64,000 nucleotides of DNA from Flaviflagellibacter deserti (GCF_042652085.1 NZ_JBHSJF010000005.1:310001-374000), one strand, 5' to 3'. Counted from the first letter of the stretch, positions 46,799 to 56,354 are shown. Made by a program: numbers and translations. The notes: generated from the letters alone by a model not told the origin.

Positions 46799-49700
46799 TC
46801 GCTACCCTCGTCCGCATCGGGCGCGAGCGACCATTCCGCGAGACGTGCGAGATGGTCGTAATCGCCATTCGGGCGTCGCTTGAATTTCGGATGCGTGCCG
46901 GAGCGATAGGGCTGCATCGGGTCTTCGAAGCGGTCGATCAGCGTCTTGAGTTCCGCCAGAGCTTCGTCCGCAACCTCGGCTGCGGTCTTATCCTTGACCG
47001 CGACTGACCGGGACTTGCCTGGCTCAGCCTGCCCCGAAAGCTGGACATAGATCAGATCAGCCGTGCCGCCCGCCGGAGTATCATCGAAGGCGCCCGCCGC
47101 GAGCATCGCCGCTTCCAGCGGCAGTTGCGGCGCGAACCCGCTGCCGACCTCCTTGTCGGTCGGCGCGCGGCCGGTCTTGTAGTCCAGCACCGCATAGCCG
47201 CCGTGAACGCTATCTATGCGGTCGGCGCGTCCACTGAGCGTGAATTCCCGCTTGGCGGAGGTCGTCCACGTTATCTTGCCGCTGCGTTCAAGGAACGTGC
47301 CGGATATCTTCCTCCGTCGTTCGCGCTCCCAGTCGACGAACCAGCGGGCGATGCGCTCAAAGCGCGGCCACCACAGCGCGCGGACATCGGGATAGTCCCA
47401 GATCGGCTCGAACGCCTCGCGGCCAATGGCACAGAGGCGCTCGACCGCGTCGGGTGCAAACGGGTCTTCCTTCTCGACGTACTCGGCCAGCGCGCCGTGC
47501 ACGATCGTGCCGCGATCCGACGCTTCCGGGCCGGTGCCGACGGGGTCGAGCGGGCGCAGTTTCAGTACGTGGCGGGCGTAGATCGCATAGGGGTCGCGGA
47601 TCAGGGTCTCGATCTCGGTCACCGAAAGCCGCTTCGGCCGAAGCTCAGTCGGCGGGCAAGGGGCCGGGGCGCCGATACGTTTCGTCTCCGCCTCGTCCAG
47701 CGCCGAGGCATAGGCAAGCAGCGTCTCGCCGCGTGCCTTCACCGGCTTCCACGCCTCGCCCGAAACCGCCGCCAACCTTTGCAACCAGCGTGCGGCGACG
47801 GTCGGCGCGCCGCCCGCCTTCAGTGCCCGCGTCACCACGACATCGCCACCACCGAGCGCCTGTTCGAAATCGTGTGCCGACAGACCGACGCGCCATTCCG
47901 GCGGCGGCAGGCCGAGCGCGCCTCGCATCGGCCGGGAGAGGAAGGCGTCATTGCGCGTCTGCGGCGGCCAGACGCCTTCGATAAGTCCGCCGAGCACGGT
48001 GCGGTCGAAGCCGAGCAGGCGCGCTTCGAGCGTACCGAGAATGCGCAGGCGCGGATGACCGGGACGGCGAGGCCGCGAGGTCCGCCCGCGCAGCATGGTC
48101 TTGAAGACGGCCGGATAATCGACAAGGCGCAGCCGCATCCGGGTGGACGCCGCGAGAGCCTCGTCGAAAAACGCGCCGAGCGCCAGGCGATCCGGATCGA
48201 CCTCCGCCTCCTCCGCTTTTGTCGCAACGGCGGCCAGCGCCTCGCGGTGCGCCGAGAGGAAATCGACCAGCAGCGTTTCCCTGCCGCCCCGGCCGAGCGC
48301 GCAAAGGGGTTCGAGCGCCTGTTCCAGGCGCGCCACCAGATCCTCGGCCAGGGTCCAGCTTTCGGCCGCGAGCTCACGGCGACTCTGGTGCATGTGCCGG
48401 TCTTCGCCGGCCGGCAGCCGCGCGAGTGCAATCGCCTCGCGCAAACCCTTTGCACCAGGCGGGGGCGCGGGTCCGCGCAGAACGCCGATTTCCAGCACAC
48501 CCGCCGCACGATGGCGGGCCTTGCCGTCCATGCCGAAGCAGGCGTCGGGGTGCTTCAACAGCGCCAGCAGTTCCGCAGGTCCGAGATCGCCGACGGCCGT
48601 CTCGACCACGAGGCGAGCGAGGATGCCGGCCTGGCTGTCGGCGAGCGGCCGGCCGGCGCTGTCCTCGGCGTGGATATCCCAGCGCTTCAGTTCCGCGACG
48701 ACCCGACGGGCCAAAGTCCGATCGGGGGTGATGAGCGCGACCGTCCTGTCCGGCTCCTCCAACGTCTCGCGCAGAGCCAGCGCGATCGCGAGGGCCTCCT
48801 CCCGCTCGTTGGCCGCCTCGATCAGCGTCACTGCATCGAGCGCCGGTCCCAAAGGCAGCGGACTATTCGCCCATTCGTCGGTGCGGTCGGCCGGCAGCAG
48901 CGCGCGGGACACCAGCGCACGGCGGGCGTCGCGGGCTCTGTCTTCCTTACCGAGAACACCGACCTCACCACGCTGCACGTCGAGTTTTTCGAGCAGGCGA
49001 TGGAAACCGTATTGCGGGTGTGTCCATGTCTGCGGCAGCACCGGGCCGGCATCCCGTTTGCCACCGATCTCCTTCCAGATGTCGTCGCTCGCCTCGGTAT
49101 CGAGACCCTGCAGCACGACCGCTCCGAGCGGGAGATGCGCGACGGCTTTCATCAGTTCCGCCGTCGCGGGATTGGAGCCGGTAGAGCCGGCGATGATGAA
49201 CGGTGTCGAAGGCGGGTTCTCCGCCAGCCGCGAGGCAAGCGCGGTAAGTTGCTTGTTCCGCCGGGCCGCGCCACCGATGAGGCCGCGCTCCGCCAGACGC
49301 GCCGGCCAGACCTCAGCCGCTATGTTCAGGAACCGCGTGGTCAGTTCCCAGATCCTGTCATGCTCCGGCGGCACGAGGCCGGCCAGCTTCTCCCAAGCCA
49401 CGCCCTCGGTTTCGAAGCTGTCGATCAACCCGCCGAGTTCGATCGCGAGCGACATCGCCTCCGACGGCGAGGTCGAAATCAGCTCCACCTCGCTCGCATC
49501 GCCCCGGAGCGCACCAGAAATGCTCCGCGCCCATGCCCGGATCAGGTCGGCAAGGGCCAGCCGCCGCTCCGTCTCGCTGATGGCGGCCTGCGGTCCCGGC
49601 AATCCGTCCGCGTCACTATCAAACGGGTCGTCCTCTTCGCCAAAATCGCCCAGCGCCGCAACGCGCGGCAGGATCGCCGCGCCGCCAAGCCGCTCGGTGA

Positions 49701-49905
49701 AGATCGCCTCAAGTTCACGGACAGCACGGCGGGTCGGGAGATAAATTGCGACATCGGCGAGGCCGAGCGGATCGACATCGAGCCTGACGCCCGGCAACAG
49801 CCCGCCCCGCAGAAGATCGTCGGCGATCGTCTCCAGGAACGGGACGCCAGCCGGAACCGTCAGGACGTTCGCCCGGCTGCGCGCGTCAGGCGACGCTTTC
49901 GACAT
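46795..49905 (-). CDS. addB: Double-strand break repair protein AddB
   Basis: A 1036-residue partner of AddA. An inactive helicase-like N-terminal half (YLPTRRAVREL near the start, no Walker lysine) is followed by a PD-(D/E)XK nuclease region (DRGTIVHGALAEYV, LSGRADRID and VLDYKTGRAPT). The Cys cluster that carries an iron-sulfur centre in Bacillus AddB is not visible at the C-terminus, where THPKFKRRPNGDYDHLARL stands. ATG 49905 is chosen because GGAG lies ten bases upstream, giving a 20-base overlap with the upstream gene; a start at 49947 is possible. Confidence 0.93.
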   Translation of the reverse strand: MSKASPDARSRANVLTVPAGVPFLETIADDLLRGGLLPGVRLDVDPLGLADVAIYLPTRRAVRELEAIFTERLGGAAILPRVAALGDFGEEDDPFDSDADGLPGPQAAISETERRLALADLIRAWARSISGALRGDASEVELISTSPSEAMSLAIELGGLIDSFETEGVAWEKLAGLVPPEHDRIWELTTRFLNIAAEVWPARLAERGLIGGAARRNKQLTALASRLAENPPSTPFIIAGSTGSNPATAELMKAVAHLPLGAVVLQGLDTEASDDIWKEIGGKRDAGPVLPQTWTHPQYGFHRLLEKLDVQRGEVGVLGKEDRARDARRALVSRALLPADRTDEWANSPLPLGPALDAVTLIEAANEREEALAIALALRETLEEPDRTVALITPDRTLARRVVAELKRWDIHAEDSAGRPLADSQAGILARLVVETAVGDLGPAELLALLKHPDACFGMDGKARHRAAGVLEIGVLRGPAPPPGAKGLREAIALARLPAGEDRHMHQSRRELAAESWTLAEDLVARLEQALEPLCALGRGGRETLLVDFLSAHREALAAVATKAEEAEVDPDRLALGAFFDEALAASTRMRLRLVDYPAVFKTMLRGRTSRPRRPGHPRLRILGTLEARLLGFDRTVLGGLIEGVWPPQTRNDAFLSRPMRGALGLPPPEWRVGLSAHDFEQALGGGDVVVTRALKAGGAPTVAARWLQRLAAVSGEAWKPVKARGETLLAYASALDEAETKRIGAPAPCPPTELRPKRLSVTEIETLIRDPYAIYARHVLKLRPLDPVGTGPEASDRGTIVHGALAEYVEKEDPFAPDAVERLCAIGREAFEPIWDYPDVRALWWPRFERIARWFVDWERERRRKISGTFLERSGKITWTTSAKREFTLSGRADRIDSVHGGYAVLDYKTGRAPTDKEVGSGFAPQLPLEAAMLAAGAFDDTPAGGTADLIYVQLSGQAEPGKSRSVAVKDKTAAEVADEALAELKTLIDRFEDPMQPYRSGTHPKFKRRPNGDYDHLARLAEWSLAPDADEGSE

Positions 49906-50599
49906 AGCAGGTCTCCGCCTCGGCAATGGCCTCGGGCGTTCCGACATGCATCCACAAGCCGTCCAGGCGCAAGCCGAACAGGCGGCCCTGCTCGATTGCC
50001 CTGTCGAAAAGCAGGTTCAGCGAGAATGGGCCGTCCGGCGTATTGGCGAAGAGTTCGGGCCGGAACACAGCCGCGCCGGCATAGACGAAAGGGGTCACCA
50101 GCCGCTCGGTGCGCCTTTCCAGGCGGCCTTCGGGATCGACGAGGAAGTCGCCGCGCCCGTCATAGCCGCAACTCGTCGCGGTCGAAGCGAGAAGCAGTAG
50201 ACCGTCCATGCGCTCGGGATCGAAATAATCGGCGAGCCGCAGGAGATTCGGCTTGAACCCCTCGATCCAGATCGTATCCGCATTGATCGAAAGGAACGGG
50301 TCCTTGCCGAGCAGGGGCAGCGCCTTCTTCAGACCGCCGCCGGAGTCCAGCAGAGCGCCCCTCTCGTCGGAGACGACGATCTTCGGCTTCCTGCGGCCTT
50401 TCAGGTGCTTTTCCAGCAGGTCGGCGTGGTGGTGGACATTGACCACGGCCGTCTCGACTCGAGCTTCCACAAGCCGGTCCAGCACATGATCGACAAGCGG
50501 CTTTCCGGCGACTTCAACCAGTGCTTTCGGCTTCGTCAGCGTCAGCGGTCTCATCCGTGTGCCGAGCCCGGCGGCAAGAACCATCGCTTTACGGATCAT
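49886..50599 (-). CDS. Sugar-1-phosphate nucleotidyltransferase, MurU-like
   Basis: A 237-residue nucleotidyltransferase with the signature AMVLAAGLGTRMRPLTLTKP at residues 5-24 and the later NADTIW metal-site motif. Its ATG overlaps the stop of the TsaE-AmgK gene (ATGA). Size and partnership with an AmgK-like kinase match MurU, which makes UDP-MurNAc from MurNAc-1-phosphate in the cell-wall recycling route described in Pseudomonas putida. Other sugar phosphates remain possible. Confidence 0.8.
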   Translation of the reverse strand: MIRKAMVLAAGLGTRMRPLTLTKPKALVEVAGKPLVDHVLDRLVEARVETAVVNVHHHADLLEKHLKGRRKPKIVVSDERGALLDSGGGLKKALPLLGKDPFLSINADTIWIEGFKPNLLRLADYFDPERMDGLLLLASTATSCGYDGRGDFLVDPEGRLERRTERLVTPFVYAGAAVFRPELFANTPDGPFSLNLLFDRAIEQGRLFGLRLDGLWMHVGTPEAIAEAETCYVESVA

Positions 50600-52125
50600 G
50601 ACGTCTTCACATCGAACGAGCCGAGGGCGGCCAGATACCAGTCGCGCAGATCCGCCATGGTGGGATGGGAAAGATCGCGGTCGAGATAGGCCATTATTCT
50701 CGGAATGTGACGAAGATAGCCCTGCTTGCCGTCGCGGGCGGCGAGGCGGACGAAGATGCCGAGGATCTTCGTCGCGCGCTGTGCGCCGAGTACGGCATAG
50801 GCACGGGCGAACTGGGTCGGCTCGAACGCGGGATCGAGGCCCAGACGATCGCCGATATACCGCGAGAGCAGCGACATTTCGAGCTGCTCGGGCACGTCGA
50901 CCCGCGCATCCTGAAGGAGCGAGACGAGATCGTAGGCCGGATGGCCGATGACAGCGTCCTGAAAGTCGAGAAGGCCGATCTTCCTCAGACCGTCGCGGTC
51001 GGGCAACCACATCAGGTTCGGCGAATGGTAGTCGCGCAGGGTCCAGGTTGCGGGTTCTTCCGTCACCGGCGCAAGGACGGCCCGCCAGAGATCGAGAAAG
51101 CCCGCACGGGTCGAAGCAGAAATGCTTCGGCCTATATGCGGCAGATACCAGTCGACAAGAAGCTCGGTCTCGACGAGCAGCGCTTCGAGATCGTAATCCG
51201 GGATCGTGTAGAAATCGTCCTCGACCGGCAAATCACGCGGCAGATCGGCGACGTGGAGCTCGACCAGGACGTCGGTTGCGACCTGCATCCGCTCCGGCAC
51301 GTGCATACCGGCGATCAGCATCGTCTCATGGCCGAGGTCCTCCACCAGCAGGAGACCGCGATCGAGGTCCTGGGCCAGGATCTTCGGAGCGGAGAAGCCC
51401 TGCCTGATCAGCCCGTTCGCCATCGCGACGAACGGCACGACATCCTCGGCAAGCCTGGCGATCCGGCTGTAAGGCAGGCCATTGCGGATCGCCGGTCCGT
51501 CGGGACGGCGCGGCGAGTCCATCAGGATGGCTGAACGGCCATGGTCGATCAGTTGCTCGTAACGCCGCGACGACGCATCGCCCTGCCGGTAGATGCGACG
51601 CGCGCCGGACCAGCCGGCGGCATCGAGGAATCCCGCGATCTCGAGCGCCCGCTGGATACGCTGCGGCCAACGACCATAGGGTTCGATAGTGACGTAACGG
51701 CTGCGGTTGGGATCGCTCGGGTTGAGTTCGAAGCGCAGCGCCAGGCGCTCGCCGGACAATTCCCCCCCCGCCCGCTCGGGCCATTCGACGAGCAGGATCG
51801 AGGTCGCGCCCGCCTCGTCCCAGCCGATCTCGGCCAATTCGCTGACATCGCCGACGCGATAAAGGTCGGCGTGAACGACGAGGCCGCGCGCCGCCTCATA
51901 GGTCTGAATGATGCTGAAGGTCGGACTCGGGACGTCGAGATCCGGATCGGCGGCGAGGAGGCGGATTACCTCGCGGGCGAAGGTCGTCTTGCCGGAGCCG
52001 AGATCGCCGGACAAAGTGACGAGGTCGCCGGGAGCGAGCAGCGGCGCCAAAGCGGCCGCGAGCCGTGCGGTCGCCCGCTCATCGGCCAGCACCACCCGGT
52101 GCGCTCCTTCCTCCACCTCGACCAT
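50596..52125 (-). CDS. Fusion of tRNA t6A ATPase TsaE and AmgK-like sugar kinase
   Basis: A 509-residue fusion. Residues 1-150 are TsaE: Walker A GDLGSGKT (40-47), SPTFSIIQTY, HADLYR (85-90) and VEWPER (113-118), the ATPase needed for threonylcarbamoyl-adenosine in tRNA. Residues 155-509 are an aminoglycoside-phosphotransferase-fold kinase with LRDYHSPNLMW (Asp365, Asn370) and LLDFQDAVIG (Asp387), closest to AmgK, the MurNAc/GlcNAc anomeric kinase. ATG 52125 is preferred over GTG 52161, which would overlap the upstream gene. The overlap with the MurU-like gene supports the kinase role. Confidence 0.87.
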   Translation of the reverse strand: MVEVEEGAHRVVLADERATARLAAALAPLLAPGDLVTLSGDLGSGKTTFAREVIRLLAADPDLDVPSPTFSIIQTYEAARGLVVHADLYRVGDVSELAEIGWDEAGATSILLVEWPERAGGELSGERLALRFELNPSDPNRSRYVTIEPYGRWPQRIQRALEIAGFLDAAGWSGARRIYRQGDASSRRYEQLIDHGRSAILMDSPRRPDGPAIRNGLPYSRIARLAEDVVPFVAMANGLIRQGFSAPKILAQDLDRGLLLVEDLGHETMLIAGMHVPERMQVATDVLVELHVADLPRDLPVEDDFYTIPDYDLEALLVETELLVDWYLPHIGRSISASTRAGFLDLWRAVLAPVTEEPATWTLRDYHSPNLMWLPDRDGLRKIGLLDFQDAVIGHPAYDLVSLLQDARVDVPEQLEMSLLSRYIGDRLGLDPAFEPTQFARAYAVLGAQRATKILGIFVRLAARDGKQGYLRHIPRIMAYLDRDLSHPTMADLRDWYLAALGSFDVKTS

Positions 52126-52129
52126 CACC

Positions 52130-54574
52130 TCATTCCGCAGCGACGCGCGCCGCACCGCCACCCAATGGGAACACGCAGGTCACGGTCGTGCCGCGACCGA
52201 GCGCGCTGTCGATCGAAACCGTACCGCCATGCAGTTCCACGAAGGAACGCACGATCGAGAGGCCAAGCCCGACGCCACGATGGTTCGCGCCTTCGGTATG
52301 ACTCTCGAACCGGTCGAATACCTTTTCGACCATTTCGGGAGACATGCCGCTGCCGCGGTCGACAACCTGGAACACGATCGCATCCGCCTCGCGCCTGGCG
52401 ACGAGCGTCACGGGCGAACCCTCCGGGCTGAAGCCGATCGCGTTCGACAGCAGATTGAACAGCACCTGCCGGATGCGCTTCTCGTCGGCGACGAAAGAAC
52501 CGATCTGCGGCGGAACTTCGAGATTGAGTGCGATGCCGCTCTCGGTCACACGATCGCGCACGCCCTCGACTGCCGCATTGATGGCCGCCGGGATGTTCAC
52601 GATCCCAAGATCGAGTTCCATATTGCCGGCATCGATCGTCGCGAGATCAAGGATGTCGTTGATGATCGCATAGAGCGCGGTCGAGCTGTCGAGCACATGC
52701 CCGGTGTATTCGCGCTGGCGGTCGGTCAGTGGTCCGGTCGACGGATCGGCAAGCAGCTGGCTGAAGCCGATGATGTTCGTCAGCGGCGCGCGAAGCTCAT
52801 AGGAGACGTGCTTGACGAAGTCCGACTTCAGCCGCGACGCGGTTTCCAGCGCCTCGTTGCGGTCAGTCAGCGCGCGCTCGACCGAAACGCTGGCGGTCAC
52901 GTCCGAGAAGGTGACGAGCGTTGCGCCGTCCGGCAGCGGCACGGTCGCCATGTCGATCGTCGACTGGTCCACACGCTCGATGCGGCCCGAAACCGGAACG
53001 CGGCTCTCGGGAATGGCGGTGATCGCCGTCTTGAGGAGGTCCCAGGGCTCCTGCGGCTCGTGCAGAACGCGGCACAGCGAGAACACCCGATCCGCATGCG
53101 GCTTGGTGTTGAGCTCCGATGGCGGCAGCTTCCACATCTGGACGAAGGCGGGGTTATGGAGCGTCAACCGCCCATCCGAACCGAACACCGCCACCGCGTC
53201 GCGAAGATTGTCGAGCGTCTCGCGCTGGACGCTGGTCAGGGCATTGAAGCGGCTTTCGAGATCGATGCGTTCGGAGACGTCGTCGAAGAGATAGGTGACA
53301 CCGCCCTCGGGATTGGGCGTCTGCACCACGCGCATCGTGCGGCCGTCCGGCAGATGCCACCAATGCTCGCGCGGCGTGGTCGCGCGGTAGGCTTCCTGAA
53401 GCTGCGCCTTCCAGGCTCGGAAGTCGGCGGGCACCGGAAGCGCCTCTTCGGCGCGCAGCCGGTCGAGGATCGTGGAATCCGTCGGCTGCGCGTCGAGGAA
53501 GGCGTGGTCGAGCCGCCAGAGCTTGCCGAATGCCTGGTTATGGAAAACAAGCGTTCCGTCCGCCTGGAAGATCGCGACTCCGGTCGCAAGCTCATCGAGC
53601 GTCTTGCGGTGGCTTTCGACACGGCGGACGAGATCGCCGCGCAGCCCGGCGAGTTCGCTCATGTCGGTGGCGATGCCCGCGCTGCCGGCTGTCTGCGGCA
53701 CTTCGACGACGTCAAAAAGCTTCTTCTGGCCGCCGCTGACCAGCGGAACATTGGCGTGGAACAGCTTGCCCGAGGCGAGCGCGTCGAAGGCATCTCGCTT
53801 GGTGGGATTGTCGAGAAGGTCGACCCCCGCAGTCACGGCCTCTTCGCCGGACGGGCGATCGAAAGCCTTGCCATAGGCGGCGTTCGCCCAGGAAATCTTG
53901 CCATGAGTGTCGCGCAGCCAGACCGGCTGCGGCGCTCGTTCCAGCAGCGATTTGAAGCGGCCGAATTCGCGCTGCATTTCCGCATGGCGGGCGGAAAGTT
54001 CGGCAAGCTGCAGGGCATGCCCTTCGAGACAGCGAATGCGAAGCACCGCCTGACCGCCAACGGCGCGACCGTCGATCGCGACATGCTCGCCCTGCCGGGT
54101 CTCGACCGTCATCTCGAAAGCCTCGCCCCGAATGCGCAACCTCGCGACGTGCTCCTCGAGTTCCGTCGCCTGACCGGCTGGCATCCAGCTTCCGAACCCC
54201 AACACGCGGCGCCCGGCGGGAACGGGCGCGTCGGTCGGCAGCAAGCCGGATATTTCGGGCTCCTCGCCAGGCCCGCCAAACGTGACGAGGAGCTGATTGC
54301 TGGAGGAGACCAGAACTTCGGCGCGGTCGAGCTTCGAGCGGAGCTCGGCGACCATTCCCCGGAGCGTCGCTTCCGCCACTCCCGCGCGGCTGCGGACGCG
54401 GGCCAGCAGGAAACCGCAGGACAGGGTGACGAGCAGAAGACCGAGCGAGACGGCATATGAGCCGAACGTCGGCGACGCCGAGACCGGCCCAGCCCATGCG
54501 GCTGTCGAGGACAGAAGCGCAGGCGCGAGCATCAAGCCCGTCACCGCGCGATCTCCCCGAGACCGGTCTGCCAT
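52130..54574 (-). CDS. divL: DivL-like PAS sensor kinase with Tyr at the phospho-acceptor position
   Basis: An 814-residue membrane protein. One or two helices lie near the N-terminus (about residues 12-30 and 38-58). PAS-like regions follow at about 205-300, 325-435 and 450-560, then a dimerisation helix with FVKHVSYELRAPLTNIIGF and an ATPase domain (NLLSNAIGF, DRGSGM, GVGLGLSIV). The residue normally His in the H-box is Tyr592. This is the defining feature of DivL, which in Caulobacter controls CckA and the cell cycle. GAGGGG precedes the ATG. The symbol rests on this motif and domain order. Confidence 0.8.
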   Translation of the reverse strand: MADRSRGDRAVTGLMLAPALLSSTAAWAGPVSASPTFGSYAVSLGLLLVTLSCGFLLARVRSRAGVAEATLRGMVAELRSKLDRAEVLVSSSNQLLVTFGGPGEEPEISGLLPTDAPVPAGRRVLGFGSWMPAGQATELEEHVARLRIRGEAFEMTVETRQGEHVAIDGRAVGGQAVLRIRCLEGHALQLAELSARHAEMQREFGRFKSLLERAPQPVWLRDTHGKISWANAAYGKAFDRPSGEEAVTAGVDLLDNPTKRDAFDALASGKLFHANVPLVSGGQKKLFDVVEVPQTAGSAGIATDMSELAGLRGDLVRRVESHRKTLDELATGVAIFQADGTLVFHNQAFGKLWRLDHAFLDAQPTDSTILDRLRAEEALPVPADFRAWKAQLQEAYRATTPREHWWHLPDGRTMRVVQTPNPEGGVTYLFDDVSERIDLESRFNALTSVQRETLDNLRDAVAVFGSDGRLTLHNPAFVQMWKLPPSELNTKPHADRVFSLCRVLHEPQEPWDLLKTAITAIPESRVPVSGRIERVDQSTIDMATVPLPDGATLVTFSDVTASVSVERALTDRNEALETASRLKSDFVKHVSYELRAPLTNIIGFSQLLADPSTGPLTDRQREYTGHVLDSSTALYAIINDILDLATIDAGNMELDLGIVNIPAAINAAVEGVRDRVTESGIALNLEVPPQIGSFVADEKRIRQVLFNLLSNAIGFSPEGSPVTLVARREADAIVFQVVDRGSGMSPEMVEKVFDRFESHTEGANHRGVGLGLSIVRSFVELHGGTVSIDSALGRGTTVTCVFPLGGGAARVAAE

Positions 54575-54681
54575 AAAATCCCCTCATCGACCGGAAGCGC
54601 ATCCCGCCGTGACGCCCCGAATCAGCTCAATCTACCCGCATCGTGACTCGCGCCCAATGGTGTGGGAGTCACGGAGTCAAC

Positions 54682-54715
54682 AAAAAGAACGGGCCCGGTA
54701 TTTCCGGGCCCGTTC
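54682..54715 (-). terminator. Intrinsic terminator of ahcY
   Basis: A perfect 12-bp stem (GAACGGGCCCGG at 54687-54698 and CCGGGCCCGTTC at 54704-54715). On the minus strand it is followed by TTTTT, 45 bases past the ahcY stop. Confidence 0.92.
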
Positions 54716-54759
54716 CTGTGGATAGCTTGTTTTCTTCGCGCGACGCGGAGTCTTTCCGC

Positions 54760-56184
54760 TCAGTAGCGGTAGTGCTCGGGCTTGAACGGGCCCTGCTGCG
54801 GCACGTTGATGTAGGCCGACTGCTTGTCCGACAGCTTGGTCAGCCTGGCGCCGACCTTGTCGAGATGCAGTGCCGCGACCTTCTCGTCGAGGTGCTTCGG
54901 CAGCACGTAGACGCCGATCGGATACTTGCCCGGGTTCGAGTAGATCTCGATCTGGGCCAGCGTCTGGTTGGTGAACGAGGCCGACATCACGAAGCTCGGA
55001 TGGCCGGTCGCGTTGCCGAGGTTCACCAGGCGGCCTTCCGACAGCAGGATGATGCGCTTGCCATCGCCGAACTCGATCTCGTCGACCTGCGGCTTCACAT
55101 TGTGCCACTTGAAGTTCTTCAGGCCGGCGACCTGAATTTCGGAATCGAAGTGACCGATATTGCAGACGATCGCTCGGTCCTTCATCGCCCGCATGTGGTC
55201 GACGGTAATGACGTCGAGATTGCCGGTCGCGGTGACGAAGATGTCGGCGCGCGGTGCGGCGTCTTCCATCGTCACGACCTCATAGCCTTCCATCGCGGCC
55301 TGCAGCGCGCAGATCGGATCGATCTCGGAGACCAGGACGCGGCAGCCGGCATTGCGGAGCGAGGCGGCCGAACCCTTGCCGACATCGCCGAAGCCCGCGA
55401 CCATCGCGACCTTGCCGGCCATCATGACGTCGGTGCCGCGACGGATGCCGTCGACCAGCGATTCCTTGCAGCCGTAGAGATTGTCGAACTTCGACTTGGT
55501 GACCGAGTCGTTGACGTTGATCGCCGGCCACAGGAGCTCGCCGCGCTTCTGCATCTCGTAGAGGCGATGCACGCCCGTCGTGGTCTCCTCGGTGACGCCT
55601 TTGATCGCCTCGGCGCATTTCGTGTAGAAGCCCGGATTCGACTTCAGCCGGCCCTTGATGGCGGCGAACAGGACTTCCTCTTCCTCATTGGTCGCGCCTT
55701 CGAGGAAGGCGACATCGCCGGTTTCCGCGCGCTTGCCGAGATGGATGAGGAGCGTGGCGTCGCCGCCGTCGTCGAGGATCATGTTCGGCACGCCGCCGTC
55801 GTGCCATTCGAAGATCCTGTGGGTGTATTCCCAATAGTCGACAAGGCTTTCGCCCTTTATGGCGAAGACAGGGGTCCCGGTCGCGGCGATCGCCGCGGCG
55901 GCATGATCCTGCGTCGAATAGATGTTGCACGAGGCCCAGCGGACATCGGCGCCGAGCGCCTTCAGCGTCTCGATCAGGACGCCGGTCTGGATGGTCATGT
56001 GCAGCGAACCCGCGATGCGCGCGCCCTTCAGCACCTGCGCCGGACCGTATTCCGCGCGAGTGGCCATCAGGCCCGGCATTTCGGTTTCGGCGATGGTGAG
56101 TTCCTTGCGCCCCCAATCGGCAAGCTTGATGTCGGCGACGGCGTAATCGTTCTGGGCGGCCGCGAGGGCGGTGTTGACGGTCAT
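54760..56184 (-). CDS. ahcY: Adenosylhomocysteinase
   Basis: A 474-residue NAD-dependent hydrolase that splits S-adenosylhomocysteine into adenosine and homocysteine, relieving product inhibition of methyltransferases. The NAD fold GFGDVGKGSAASL and the C-terminal KLSDKQSAYINVPQQGPFKPEHYRY end (cut here into QSAYINVPQQGPFKP and HYRY) are diagnostic. The insert typical of the long bacterial form is present (GRLKSNPGFYTK region). A palindromic operator candidate lies upstream. Confidence 0.97.
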   Translation of the reverse strand: MTVNTALAAAQNDYAVADIKLADWGRKELTIAETEMPGLMATRAEYGPAQVLKGARIAGSLHMTIQTGVLIETLKALGADVRWASCNIYSTQDHAAAAIAATGTPVFAIKGESLVDYWEYTHRIFEWHDGGVPNMILDDGGDATLLIHLGKRAETGDVAFLEGATNEEEEVLFAAIKGRLKSNPGFYTKCAEAIKGVTEETTTGVHRLYEMQKRGELLWPAINVNDSVTKSKFDNLYGCKESLVDGIRRGTDVMMAGKVAMVAGFGDVGKGSAASLRNAGCRVLVSEIDPICALQAAMEGYEVVTMEDAAPRADIFVTATGNLDVITVDHMRAMKDRAIVCNIGHFDSEIQVAGLKNFKWHNVKPQVDEIEFGDGKRIILLSEGRLVNLGNATGHPSFVMSASFTNQTLAQIEIYSNPGKYPIGVYVLPKHLDEKVAALHLDKVGARLTKLSDKQSAYINVPQQGPFKPEHYRY

Positions 56185-56242
56185 ACGGGCTCTCTCCGTG
56201 GATTTGGCGGCTGTCTAGCACGCTCGGAAGCCCGGAGCAACC

Positions 56243-56266
56243 GCATATAAAGATGTCTTTATGTGC
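56243..56266. promoter_or_regulatory. Palindromic operator candidate upstream of ahcY
   Basis: A 24-base near-palindrome, 20 of 24 positions symmetrical, with core ATAAAGA..TCTTTAT, lies 59 bases before the ahcY start. Its AT-rich form recalls the operators assigned to the ArsR-family regulator SahR in methionine-cycle genes of proteobacteria. The assignment is from memory of that motif. Confidence 0.55.
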
Positions 56267-56354
56267 TCTAAACTGGAGCCTTTCCCGCAAAAGCCGCCGC
56301 AACCTCCGCCCGCGACCTGCGTTCTCCTCACCTGTTCAAACCGGAGGAGCCGCG

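Noticed and set aside
47125..50256. A 1043-codon open frame antisense to addB and the MurU-like gene
   Set aside because: Its translation is Arg/Ala/Gln-rich without motifs and it mirrors two strongly supported genes; long antisense frames are expected at this GC content.
51908..54460. An 850-codon plus-strand frame over the DivL-like gene
   Set aside because: It is a shadow of a kinase with clear PAS, H-box and ATPase motifs.
56185..56300. A SAM or SAH riboswitch in the ahcY leader
   Set aside because: The leader is short (about 60 bases to the operator) and I could not fold the conserved core of any known SAM/SAH class; the protein operator explains the symmetry better.
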